A stretch of DNA of 48,423 nt from Bacteroidales bacterium (lineage in GTDB: Bacteria; Bacteroidota; Bacteroidia; Bacteroidales; UBA932). The DNA lies in assembly GCA_017509685.1 (NCBI GenBank), contig JAFWPA010000065.1:1-48423 (forward strand). The letters run 5' to 3'. This document shows positions 24,531 to 32,921 of the stretch, piece after piece (position 1 is the first letter of the stretch; every line of letters begins with the position of its first letter). Under the pieces are notes generated by a model. The model was not told the origin of the DNA. It saw only the letters and a program-made list of their open reading frames with translations, and did not search any database. The translations under genes and the position numbers were made by a program.

Positions 24531-27500
24531 ATGAGTTTCGTTCACCTGCACGTCCATACCCAGTACTCCATCCTGGACGGACAATCCTCCATAGAGAACC
24601 TCTTCAACCGGGCCGATGAGCTGGGGATGCCTGCCCTTGCCATTACCGATCACGGCAATATGTACGGCGTAAAAGAGTTCTTCAAGTACGCCAAGAAGCA
24701 CCCCAACGTGAAGCCCATCATCGGCTGTGAGATTTACGTATCCAAAGGGGATCACCGGGTGAAGGAAAAGGGTTATTATCACCTGATCCTGCTTGCCAAG
24801 AACTACAAAGGCTACCTTAATCTGGTGAAGATTGTCTCTGAGGGCCATATCAATGGTATGTATTACCGGCCGCGGGTAAGCCACGAAATCATTGAACAGT
24901 ATCACGAGGGCCTTATCTGCTCCAGCGCTTGTATTGCCGGAGAAGTGCCCCGTGCCATCCTTTCGCATGATGAGAAGGCCATAGAAGACGCCATACTGTG
25001 GCATAAAAGGGTTTTTGGAGAGGATTACTACCTGGAGGTGATGAAGCATAAGACAGAGGTTCCCGGCCTCTCCAACGAGCTTTACGAGCAGCAGTGCTAC
25101 TACACCGATGAAATCTTCAAATTAGCCCAGAAATACGGCGTAAAGGTCATTGCCACCAACGATGCCCACTTCGTGAACAAGGAGGACGGACCGGTCCACG
25201 ACCGCCTCATCTGCATCACCACCAACGACTACATCGACGACCCCAAGCGCCTGCGTTATACCCAGCAGGAGTATATCAAGACGGAAGAGGAGATGCGCGC
25301 GCTGTTCCCGGACCACCCGGAGTGCATAGAAAACACCCTGGAAGTGGCTGGCAAGATAGAAAGCTACTCCATTGACTGCGACCCCGTCCTGCCCGTCTAC
25401 GAGATTGATCCCGCCTTTATGGCCGATATAGACAAGTACCTGGAGCTGTACAAGGACGTCATCGATGCGGGCCGGTGCGACAAACACGGCACCTACCGCG
25501 GAGACGGTTTCTGCCACTCGGTGGCCTATCTGTGCCACCTCACCTATCAGGGTGCGCACCAGCGCTATGGGGAAACCCTCACCGACGAACAGCAGTCCCG
25601 CATTGACTTTGAGCTCAAGACCATCTGCCGCATGGGCTTCCCGGACTATTTCCTCATTGTGCAGGACTACATAGCCGCCTCCCGCGCCATGGGCAGCATG
25701 GTGGGCCCGGGCCGTGGTTCCGCCGCCGGTTCCGTGGTGGCCTACTGCCTCAAAATTACCAATCTGGACCCCATCAAATACCAGCTCCTGTTCGAGCGTT
25801 TCCTCAATCCGGACCGTATCTCCATGCCGGATATAGATGTTGATTTTGAGGACCTTACCAAGGCGCACGAATACGTGGAACAAAAATATGGGACATCCCA
25901 CGTGTCCCGTGTGATCACATTTGGCACCATGGCGGCCAAGAGTGCCATCAAGGACGTCGCGCGCATCAGCCACGTGTCCATCGACGAGAGCAACCGCCTC
26001 ACCAAGATGGTCCCGGACCGCCTGAGCGAGAAAAAGGAGAAGGAATATCCCTTCAACCCCAAGCTGGACGAACTGAAGCCTGGCTTCAAAGTGGTGGAGA
26101 AGGAAGTGGACGGCGTCAAGAAGACCTTCCAGGTGGGCCTGGAAGACGTAGACGTCAAGATTACCCTGAAGAATTGCTACCGTCTGGTGCCGGAGTTCAT
26201 AGAAGAACTTAAAAACGGCCCGGAAATCAACAAGGAGGTCCTGAAGTATGCCCAGGCCCTGGAAGGCTGCGTGCGCCAGGTGGGCATGCACGCCTGCGCC
26301 ACCATCATCGGCCGCGGGGACCTCACGGATTATCTGCCCATCTGCCTGTCCAAAGATAAGGAAACGGGCCTGGACGTGCGTACATCCCAGTACGACGGCC
26401 ACTATATCGAGGACGTGGGTATGCTCAAGATGGACTTCCTGGGCCTCATTACCCTCCAGATCATACACAACTGCCTCAACCTCATCAAGGAGCACCACGG
26501 GGAAGACATCGACATAGAGGCCATTCCCATCGATGACAAGCCCACGCTGGACCTCTACGGCCGCGGAGACACCACTTCCGTGTTCCAGTTTGAATCGGAG
26601 GGCATGAAGACCTGGCTGCAGAAACTGCGTCCTTCCCGCTTCGAGGACCTCATCGCTATGAACGCCCTCTATCGGCCCGGTCCCATGGACTATATCCCGG
26701 ATTTCGTGGCCCGTAAACAGGGAGAAGAGCCCATCGAGTACGACCTTCCTGAGATGGCCGAATTCCTGGAAGACACCTACGGCGTAACCGTGTACCAGGA
26801 GCAGGTGATGCTGCTTTCGCAGAAGCTGGCCGGCTTTACCAAAGGCGAGGCCGACAAGTTGCGCAAGGCCATGGGTAAGAAGCAGATTGACATCTTGAAC
26901 TCCCTCAAGGACAAGTTTATGAGCGGCGGCATGGCCAACGGGCACCCGGAAAAGATTCTGGACAAGATCTGGAAAGACTGGGAGAAGTTCGCCCAATACG
27001 CCTTCAACAAGTCCCACGCCACCTGCTATGCCTGGGTAAGTTACCAGACAGGCTGGCTCAAGTGCCATTATCCGTCGGAATTCTTTGCCAGCTGCCTGGA
27101 CTGCGCCAAGAGCATGGAGGAAATCGTCAAGATCATGGACGATTGCAAGGGGCACGATATCAGGGTGCTAAGCCCGGATGTGAACGAAAGTGCCAGCCAC
27201 TTTACCGTGAATAAGAACGGAGACGTGCGCTTTGCCCTGGGTTCCATCAAGGGATTCGGCGCCAATGTGGTGGACGCCATCATCAAGGAGCGCGAGGAAA
27301 ACGGCTTGTTCACGGACATCTTCGACTTCGTGGAGCGTATGTCGGGCGCCGTGAACCGCAAAAGCTTTGAAAACCTGCTTAACGCGGGCGCATTCGACAG
27401 TTTCGGCCACAAGCGCAGTATGTATTATCAAGTGGCCAAGAGTGCCACGGAGCCGTTTATAGACCAGATTACGCGCTACGGAGACCTCTATAAGAACGAT

Positions 27501-28283
27501 ACCATGACCAGCGCCGCCTCCCTGTTCGGAGAGATGGAGGAAATGAAGCCGGAGCGCCCCGCCCTGCCCGAAGACGAAGGCTATCTGGACGTGATGGAGA
27601 TGCTCCAGCGGGAAAAAGACCTGGTGGGCATGTACCTGAGTTCCCATCCGCTGGACCGCTACAGCTTCGAGATGAAGCACTTTGTGAACTGCAAGCTGGC
27701 CGACCTTTCCAACTATGTCTCGGAATGCGAGTCCAGGAAGCAGACGCCAAAGGTCTATATTGCCGGTATAGTGACCGATTTTAAGCAGTTGACCACCAAG
27801 ACGGGGAAACCCTACTCCCGCACCATTTTAGAGGATTACAGCGGCTCTTATGAGCTTCCGCTCTTCGGCAAGGATCACGAAGCCTTCATGCAGTATATGC
27901 AGCCCAAAGCCGCACTGTTCCTGGAAGGGGAGATTGGAGAGAAATATTTCCTGAAGCCGGAGGAAAAAGCCCAGGGAAAAACGGCCCCCTACGCCTTCAA
28001 GATTAAGAAAGTGACCCTGCTGGGCAATATTACCGACGAACTCCTCACCGGCTTCAGCATGGACGTCACCACGCCCATGCTCACCCAGCAGTTCCGCGAA
28101 GACCTGGTAAAGGTGGTCAAAAAGCACAAGGGCAACATTCCCCTTACCCTCTATCTCTACGACCCAGGCACCAAATACCGTATCCAGTTCTATTCCAAAA
28201 AGTTCCAGGTGGCGGTCACATCCGAATTCATCCAGGACCTGCACAGGATAGGGGTAGAGAAATACGAAGTCACAAGACGATAA
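24531..28283 (+). CDS. dnaE: DNA polymerase III alpha subunit
   Basis: The 1250-aa replicative polymerase begins MSFVHLHVHTQYS, the PHP domain (ITDHGNMYGVKEF). The polymerase core has GPGRGSAAGSVVAYCL and the catalytic aspartates PDIDVDFED. Further segments are ALYRPGPMDYIP, VTVYQEQVM and the thumb/fingers FNKSHATCYAWVSYQTGWLKCHYP. A C-terminal OB-fold region follows (about 1060-1150). The length is normal. ATG 24531 is preferred over a non-ATG codon at 24516, which lies upstream of and inside the -7 box region. It is a single-gene unit between two copies of the same terminator hairpin. Confidence 0.97.
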   Translation: MSFVHLHVHTQYSILDGQSSIENLFNRADELGMPALAITDHGNMYGVKEFFKYAKKHPNVKPIIGCEIYVSKGDHRVKEKGYYHLILLAKNYKGYLNLVKIVSEGHINGMYYRPRVSHEIIEQYHEGLICSSACIAGEVPRAILSHDEKAIEDAILWHKRVFGEDYYLEVMKHKTEVPGLSNELYEQQCYYTDEIFKLAQKYGVKVIATNDAHFVNKEDGPVHDRLICITTNDYIDDPKRLRYTQQEYIKTEEEMRALFPDHPECIENTLEVAGKIESYSIDCDPVLPVYEIDPAFMADIDKYLELYKDVIDAGRCDKHGTYRGDGFCHSVAYLCHLTYQGAHQRYGETLTDEQQSRIDFELKTICRMGFPDYFLIVQDYIAASRAMGSMVGPGRGSAAGSVVAYCLKITNLDPIKYQLLFERFLNPDRISMPDIDVDFEDLTKAHEYVEQKYGTSHVSRVITFGTMAAKSAIKDVARISHVSIDESNRLTKMVPDRLSEKKEKEYPFNPKLDELKPGFKVVEKEVDGVKKTFQVGLEDVDVKITLKNCYRLVPEFIEELKNGPEINKEVLKYAQALEGCVRQVGMHACATIIGRGDLTDYLPICLSKDKETGLDVRTSQYDGHYIEDVGMLKMDFLGLITLQIIHNCLNLIKEHHGEDIDIEAIPIDDKPTLDLYGRGDTTSVFQFESEGMKTWLQKLRPSRFEDLIAMNALYRPGPMDYIPDFVARKQGEEPIEYDLPEMAEFLEDTYGVTVYQEQVMLLSQKLAGFTKGEADKLRKAMGKKQIDILNSLKDKFMSGGMANGHPEKILDKIWKDWEKFAQYAFNKSHATCYAWVSYQTGWLKCHYPSEFFASCLDCAKSMEEIVKIMDDCKGHDIRVLSPDVNESASHFTVNKNGDVRFALGSIKGFGANVVDAIIKEREENGLFTDIFDFVERMSGAVNRKSFENLLNAGAFDSFGHKRSMYYQVAKSATEPFIDQITRYGDLYKNDTMTSAASLFGEMEEMKPERPALPEDEGYLDVMEMLQREKDLVGMYLSSHPLDRYSFEMKHFVNCKLADLSNYVSECESRKQTPKVYIAGIVTDFKQLTTKTGKPYSRTILEDYSGSYELPLFGKDHEAFMQYMQPKAALFLEGEIGEKYFLKPEEKAQGKTAPYAFKIKKVTLLGNITDELLTGFSMDVTTPMLTQQFREDLVKVVKKHKGNIPLTLYLYDPGTKYRIQFYSKKFQVAVTSEFIQDLHRIGVEKYEVTRR

Positions 28284-28286
28284 AAA

Positions 28287-28320
28287 AACCGGCCCGCCCA
28301 AACGGCGCGCCGGTTCTTTT
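28287..28320. terminator. Intrinsic bidirectional terminator (hairpin copy 2, inverted)
   Basis: Positions 28287-28315 are the exact reverse complement of 24482-24510. The hairpin is preceded by AAAAA and followed by CTTTT. It can end dnaE (plus) and the lipoprotein/secDF operon (minus). Confidence 0.8.
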
Positions 28321-28335
28321 ATGCACGGGCAACAC

Positions 28336-28722
28336 TTATTTCTGGAAAGTGTAAGTGGCCAGGACGTACTTGTCGGAGCCCCAAGTGGCGTTGAGGGTCA
28401 CGGTCTGGCCCTTGAGGTCCAGGGGAAGGGCGATGAGGCTGCGGTCGTTGTCGATAGCCTGTGCGCGGGCAAGGAAAGCGTTCTTTACCTTGGAGTCACA
28501 GGATTTCTTTTCACCGTTCAGGTGCCAGTAGCTGCCCAGAAGGTCGCAGCCGGCATCCTTGAAGGCCTGGTCGAAACCTCTGGTGAGGATGTCCATGTTG
28601 TCAAAGAAGTCAACTTTGACGTCATAGATGAAGTCACCTTTCTGCTCCACGCAGGAATTGGTGCACAGCATGGCGCCCAGGATGGCGGCCACAGCGGCGA
28701 TTGTTGCAATCAGTTTTTTCAT
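28336..28722 (-). CDS. Small predicted lipoprotein, unknown function
   Basis: The 128-aa protein has an export signal MKKLIATIAAVAAILGAML followed by CTNSCVEQKGD. Either Cys could be the lipidated residue. The mature part of about 100 residues (DFIYDVKVDFFDNMDILTRGFDQAF, NATWGSDKYVLATYTFQK) is not recognised. It starts 20 bp after secDF and is probably co-transcribed with it. Its end abuts the dnaE terminator. Confidence 0.75.
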   Translation of the reverse strand: MKKLIATIAAVAAILGAMLCTNSCVEQKGDFIYDVKVDFFDNMDILTRGFDQAFKDAGCDLLGSYWHLNGEKKSCDSKVKNAFLARAQAIDNDRSLIALPLDLKGQTVTLNATWGSDKYVLATYTFQK

Positions 28723-28742
28723 GATAATTGGGGATTAATGGT

Positions 28743-31670
28743 TTATTTCTGTTTCTTCATGGTGGCGTCGTACATGATAGGCGTACCAATCATGATGGAA
28801 GCGTAGGTACCGATGATAACACCCAGGCACAAGGCCACGGCCAGACCGCGGATGCTTTCGCCGCCGAAGATGGCGATGGCAAGCATGGGCAGGAGGGTGG
28901 ACACGGAGGTGTTCAGGGTACGGGTGAGGGTGGCGTTCAGAGCGGTGTTCACGGTGTCGCGGAAGTCTTCCTTCGGGTGCAGGCCGCGCTGCTCACGGAT
29001 ACGGTCGAAGATAACCACGTTATCGTTGATGGCGTAACCGATGATGGTAAGGATAGCTGCAATGAACGTCTGGTCCACATCCAGGTTGAACGGCAGGATA
29101 CCGTTGAACAGGGAGAAGAAGCCAATCACGATGAGAGCGGTGTGAGCCAGGGAGACTACGCCGCCCAGACCCCAGGTCCAGCCCTTGAAACGGACAGCAA
29201 TGTAGCCGAAGATGGCCAGGAGGGCCAGGAATACGGCGATGAAGGCGCTGCGGGTAATATCGCGGGCGATGGTAGGACCTACCTTGTCGGAGGAAATGAT
29301 ACCGTTGGGGTTGTCCTGCGTAGCAGTGAAGTTATCGTAGGAGATATTCTCTGCGTAGAAGGGTTTGAGGGACTGGTACAGCAGGCCGGCGATTTCAGCG
29401 TCGGTCTGGGTGCTGTCGTCGTTGTTCTTGTACTGGGTGGTGATCTTCATCTGGGCGTCGCCGCCGAACTGCTTCACTTCCACGGAGTACTGGTCAATGC
29501 CGGCTTCCTTGGCGGCAGCCTCGAAGGTGGCCTCCACGGAGGCGCGCACCTCTTCAGCGGTGACGCTCTTGTCGAAGCGGACGATGTAGGTACGGCCGCC
29601 GGTGAAGTCTACACCGTAGCTGAAGCCCTTGAAGGCGATGCTGGCAATGGAGATGACGATGAGGGCGCCGGAGATCATGTAGGACCATTTCTTCAGGCCG
29701 ATGAAGTCTACCTTGGTGTTCTTCAGGATGCCCGCGGTGAGCTTGTTGGACATAGCCACGGTCTTGCCGGCCTTGATACGGTCGTCGAAGATGATGCGGG
29801 TGATGAAGATGGAGGTGAGCACGGAAGTGATGATACCGATGATCAGCGTTGTGGCAAAGCCCTGCACGGGACCGGAACCGAAGATGTAGAGGATGATACC
29901 GGTGATGAGGGTGGTGAGCTGACCGTCGATGATGGCGCTGTAGGCGTTCTTGTAACCGTCGTGCACGGCCAGGGAGAAGCCCTTGCCGGCAGCCAGTTCT
30001 TCCTTGATGCGCTCATAGATAATCACGTTGGCGTCCACTGCCATACCCAGGGTCAACACCAGACCGGCGATACCGGGCAGGGTGAGGACGGCGCCGAAGC
30101 TTACGAGCACGCCGAAGAGCAGCAGCACGTTGCACAGCAGGGCGATGTCGGCGATGATACCGGCGCCCTGGTAGAAGAATACCATATAGATGAGCACCAG
30201 GCAGAAGGCGATGAGGAAGGAGATGAGACCGGCCTTGATGGATGCGGAACCCAGGGAAGGACCAACCACCTGCTCCTGGATGATGGTAGCAGGGGCGGGG
30301 AGCTTACCGGATTTGAGCACGTTGGCAAGGTCTTCGGCTTCCTGTACGTCGAAGTTACCGGTAATTTCGGAGGAACCGCCGGTAATCTCGGTGTTTACGG
30401 TAGGATAGGAATACACCAGACCGTCCAGGACGATAGCGACCTGCTTACCGATGTTGTCCTTGGTGAGGCGGGCCCAGATGGAGGCGCCCTCGGCGTTCAT
30501 GGTCATGGACACGGAAGGGGCGCCGTTGCCGCCGTTCTGTGCACCGTTGAAGTTCACGCGGGCGTCGGTAACAACACCGCCGTCCAGGGGAGCCTTGCCG
30601 TCACGGGAAGTGTTCTTGATGGCAACCAGTTCATACAGGTTGCTGCCTTTCACCAGGTCGGTGGGTTTCACGGACCACAGGCCCTTGAAGCCGGCCGGCA
30701 GAACGTCGGAGGCCATGGCCAGGTACTGGTTCACGGTAGCGGTATCAATACCGGCGGCGAAGCCCAGGCAGGCGTTGTTCCAACCGGAAGGGGAGAGCAC
30801 GCGGAACAGGGGATTGCTCACGGAGGTGCTGTCGCTCAGGTTGTTCAGGATCTCTGCTACGCGGGCGTCCACGGCATAGAGGTCTACCTCATTGCCCTGA
30901 TAGGTGGGCCAGAATTCCAGGGAGGCGGTACCCTGCAGGAGCTTGCGCACGCGCTCGGGGTCTTTCACACCGGGCAGTTCGATGAGGATCTTGCCGGAGT
31001 TGCCCACCTGCTGGATGTTGGGCTGGGTGACGCCGAAGCGGTCGATACGGTTGCGGAGCACGTTGAAGGAATTGTCAACGGCGCTCTTGGCCTCCTGACG
31101 GATCACGTTGATTACCTGGGCGTTGGTGGCGTCGTTGGCCACTTTGTCGCGGAGTTCATAGGTGGCGAAAATCTCGGCCAGACGGCGCTGGGGGGCAACC
31201 TGCTCCCAAGCCTCGGCGAACAGGCCGATGAAGTCGGCGCTGGAAGCCGTGTTGTTGGCTTTGGCCTGGGCCATAGCGGCTGCGAAGTCGGGGTCCTGGC
31301 TGTTGCCGGACAGGGCCTTCACCAGGTCCTCGAGCTGAACCTGCAGCATGACGTTCATACCGCCCTTCAGGTCCAGACCCAGGTTGATTTCCTTTTCCTT
31401 TACACTCTTGAAGGTGTAACCCAGGAATACTTTTTCATTGTTGATAGAGTCGATGTAGGCTCTATTGCGGATAGCCGCCACGGAGTCCTGCACGAATTCG
31501 CGTACTTCGGCGGCAACATTGTTTGATTCAACATACTGCAGGGCCTGCTCCTGTGCATATTTGGCAGCTTTTCTTTCCTGGATACGGGTAATGGCCGTGA
31601 AGGAGAGCTGCCAGATGCTGGCAATAGCCAGGCAGATGGCTACGAATCTGATCCAACCTTTACTTTGCAT
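28743..31670 (-). CDS. secDF: Fused protein translocase subunit SecDF
   Basis: The 975-aa membrane protein fuses SecD (about 1-640) and SecF (about 650-975), as is common in Bacteroidota. SecD shows LGLDLKGGMNVMLQV, a long periplasmic P1 region, and GMAVDANVIIYERIKEEL. SecF shows GVDFTGGRTYIVRFD and IGYAINDNVVIFDRIREQ. These are RND-type motifs that use the proton gradient to pull exported proteins from SecYEG. It is transcribed from its own promoter and followed by a small lipoprotein gene. Confidence 0.97.
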   Translation of the reverse strand: MQSKGWIRFVAICLAIASIWQLSFTAITRIQERKAAKYAQEQALQYVESNNVAAEVREFVQDSVAAIRNRAYIDSINNEKVFLGYTFKSVKEKEINLGLDLKGGMNVMLQVQLEDLVKALSGNSQDPDFAAAMAQAKANNTASSADFIGLFAEAWEQVAPQRRLAEIFATYELRDKVANDATNAQVINVIRQEAKSAVDNSFNVLRNRIDRFGVTQPNIQQVGNSGKILIELPGVKDPERVRKLLQGTASLEFWPTYQGNEVDLYAVDARVAEILNNLSDSTSVSNPLFRVLSPSGWNNACLGFAAGIDTATVNQYLAMASDVLPAGFKGLWSVKPTDLVKGSNLYELVAIKNTSRDGKAPLDGGVVTDARVNFNGAQNGGNGAPSVSMTMNAEGASIWARLTKDNIGKQVAIVLDGLVYSYPTVNTEITGGSSEITGNFDVQEAEDLANVLKSGKLPAPATIIQEQVVGPSLGSASIKAGLISFLIAFCLVLIYMVFFYQGAGIIADIALLCNVLLLFGVLVSFGAVLTLPGIAGLVLTLGMAVDANVIIYERIKEELAAGKGFSLAVHDGYKNAYSAIIDGQLTTLITGIILYIFGSGPVQGFATTLIIGIITSVLTSIFITRIIFDDRIKAGKTVAMSNKLTAGILKNTKVDFIGLKKWSYMISGALIVISIASIAFKGFSYGVDFTGGRTYIVRFDKSVTAEEVRASVEATFEAAAKEAGIDQYSVEVKQFGGDAQMKITTQYKNNDDSTQTDAEIAGLLYQSLKPFYAENISYDNFTATQDNPNGIISSDKVGPTIARDITRSAFIAVFLALLAIFGYIAVRFKGWTWGLGGVVSLAHTALIVIGFFSLFNGILPFNLDVDQTFIAAILTIIGYAINDNVVIFDRIREQRGLHPKEDFRDTVNTALNATLTRTLNTSVSTLLPMLAIAIFGGESIRGLAVALCLGVIIGTYASIMIGTPIMYDATMKKQK

Positions 31671-31710
31671 GTTTTTATTGTTTAAATTATCAATTTCGCA
31701 AATTAGCTTG

Positions 31711-31741
31711 CAAAGTTAAGGCTTTTTTCTCACTTAAGCAA
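31711..31741 (-). promoter_or_regulatory. Promoter for secDF
   Basis: On the minus strand TTG (31741-31739), 20 bp, then TAACTTTG (31718-31711) fits the -33/-7 pattern 40 bp before the ATG. Confidence 0.6.
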
Positions 31742-31745
31742 TAGC

Positions 31746-32519
31746 TTACAGCCTTTGGATGTCGGCCCAGCCAAAGCGGGCGGGGTAGAGCCAGGCCCGG
31801 TCCGTGTGTTCCATGACGCCGTAGTCCAGCGAGACCTTGGGACATTCGGCATAGGCGCGCTCGATGAAGGCGGGGTCCCCGATACACTGGCTCCAGCCGC
31901 GGAAGAGTTCCGTCACTTCCGGGATGTATTTCTCCATCTCGGCGGCGATGGTGGCCGCTTTCCAGATGAAGATACCACTGTTCCAGAAGAATTCACCGGT
32001 GCGCACGAAAACCTCGGCCAACTCCAGCGGAGGTTTCTCCGTGAAGGTTTTCACCTGCAACGGACCGGCCATCAGGTGGGCGTTGTGCCCCTCTTTCACC
32101 TGGATGTAGCCGAAGTTCACGTCCGGGGTCTTGGGCACGATGCCCAGCGTCATCAGGACGTCGTTCTCCTCCACGTAGGTGAAGGCCTCGTCCAGCGTGC
32201 TGGCAAAGAGGTCTTCGTCCCGGATGACCAGGTCCCAGGGGGTGGCCACGATCACAGCCTCGGGGTCCCTTTGCAGCAGCGTGTAGGCCGCCAGGGCCAT
32301 GCAGGGCGCCGTTTTCCGGGCCAATGGTTCCAGCAGCAGGTTCTCCGGGGGCAGTTCTGGGAGCTCCCGCCGGGCGTCACCGGCGAAGGCGGCCAGGGTG
32401 ACCACCAGAATGTTTTTGGCAGGTACAACCTGCAGGAAACGTTCGTAAGTATTGCGGTATTGCTTGGAAGAGCCGGCACCGTCGGCCATGATGACACAGT
32501 ATCTGTGTTCTTGGTTCAT
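31746..32519 (-). CDS. Degenerate mannose-1-phosphate guanylyltransferase-like protein
   Basis: The 257-aa product aligns through LLLEPLARKTAPCMALAAY, VKTFTEKPPLELAEVFV, GEFFWNSGIFIWKA and LDYGVMEHTDRAW with Bacteroidota ManC-type enzymes of roughly 360 aa. The nucleotide-binding loop GGxGxRxWPxSRxxxPKQ is gone (MADGAGSSKQYRNTYERF). TPSDH, which carries a metal ligand, reads TPWDL. The protein stops right after FGWADIQRL, so the C-terminal part is missing. The frame is intact and starts 18 bp after yraN, as the last gene of the cdaA operon. Activity is unlikely. It is either a decaying gene or a repurposed fold. Confidence 0.8.
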   Translation of the reverse strand: MNQEHRYCVIMADGAGSSKQYRNTYERFLQVVPAKNILVVTLAAFAGDARRELPELPPENLLLEPLARKTAPCMALAAYTLLQRDPEAVIVATPWDLVIRDEDLFASTLDEAFTYVEENDVLMTLGIVPKTPDVNFGYIQVKEGHNAHLMAGPLQVKTFTEKPPLELAEVFVRTGEFFWNSGIFIWKAATIAAEMEKYIPEVTELFRGWSQCIGDPAFIERAYAECPKVSLDYGVMEHTDRAWLYPARFGWADIQRL

Positions 32520-32537
32520 AGAAAAAGTATGTGGTTA

Positions 32538-32912
32538 TCAGATGTACATGGGAATCCAGGCCTGGGGGAAATACCGAACCACGGTCTCGGGGCCGTCGAA
32601 GAGTACCGACACAATGTCGAAGAACACTTCCTGCCCCTGCAGCTGCTTTTTGTTCAGGTATTGCAGGGCGGCGGCGCAGATGCGTTTTTGTTTCAGTTTG
32701 TTCACCTGGTCTGTGAGGGTGGAGGTGACGGGGGCGGTACGGGCTTTCACTTCGATGAAGTGCACCCCGTCCTGGGCCTCTGTCACGATATCCAGTTCCA
32801 GATGGCCGGCCCGCCAGTTGCGGTCCAGGATCTGATGTCCCCGGGAAAGCAGGAAATCACAGGCAATCTCTTCGCCGGTGTGTCCTATTTTACTGGTACA
32901 CAGTACGTTCAT
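32538..32912 (-). CDS. yraN: YraN family (UPF0102) nuclease-like protein
   Basis: This 124-aa protein has the family start IGHTGEEIACDFLLSRGHQILDRNWR and the restriction-endonuclease-like core LELDIVTEAQDGVHFIEVKAR (D...E-V-K). The cellular role is not settled. Members are widely conserved and have been linked to DNA processing. It sits 9 bp after mutS2 in the same operon. Confidence 0.92.
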   Translation of the reverse strand: MNVLCTSKIGHTGEEIACDFLLSRGHQILDRNWRAGHLELDIVTEAQDGVHFIEVKARTAPVTSTLTDQVNKLKQKRICAAALQYLNKKQLQGQEVFFDIVSVLFDGPETVVRYFPQAWIPMYI

Positions 32913-32921
32913 TGGTTGGTT

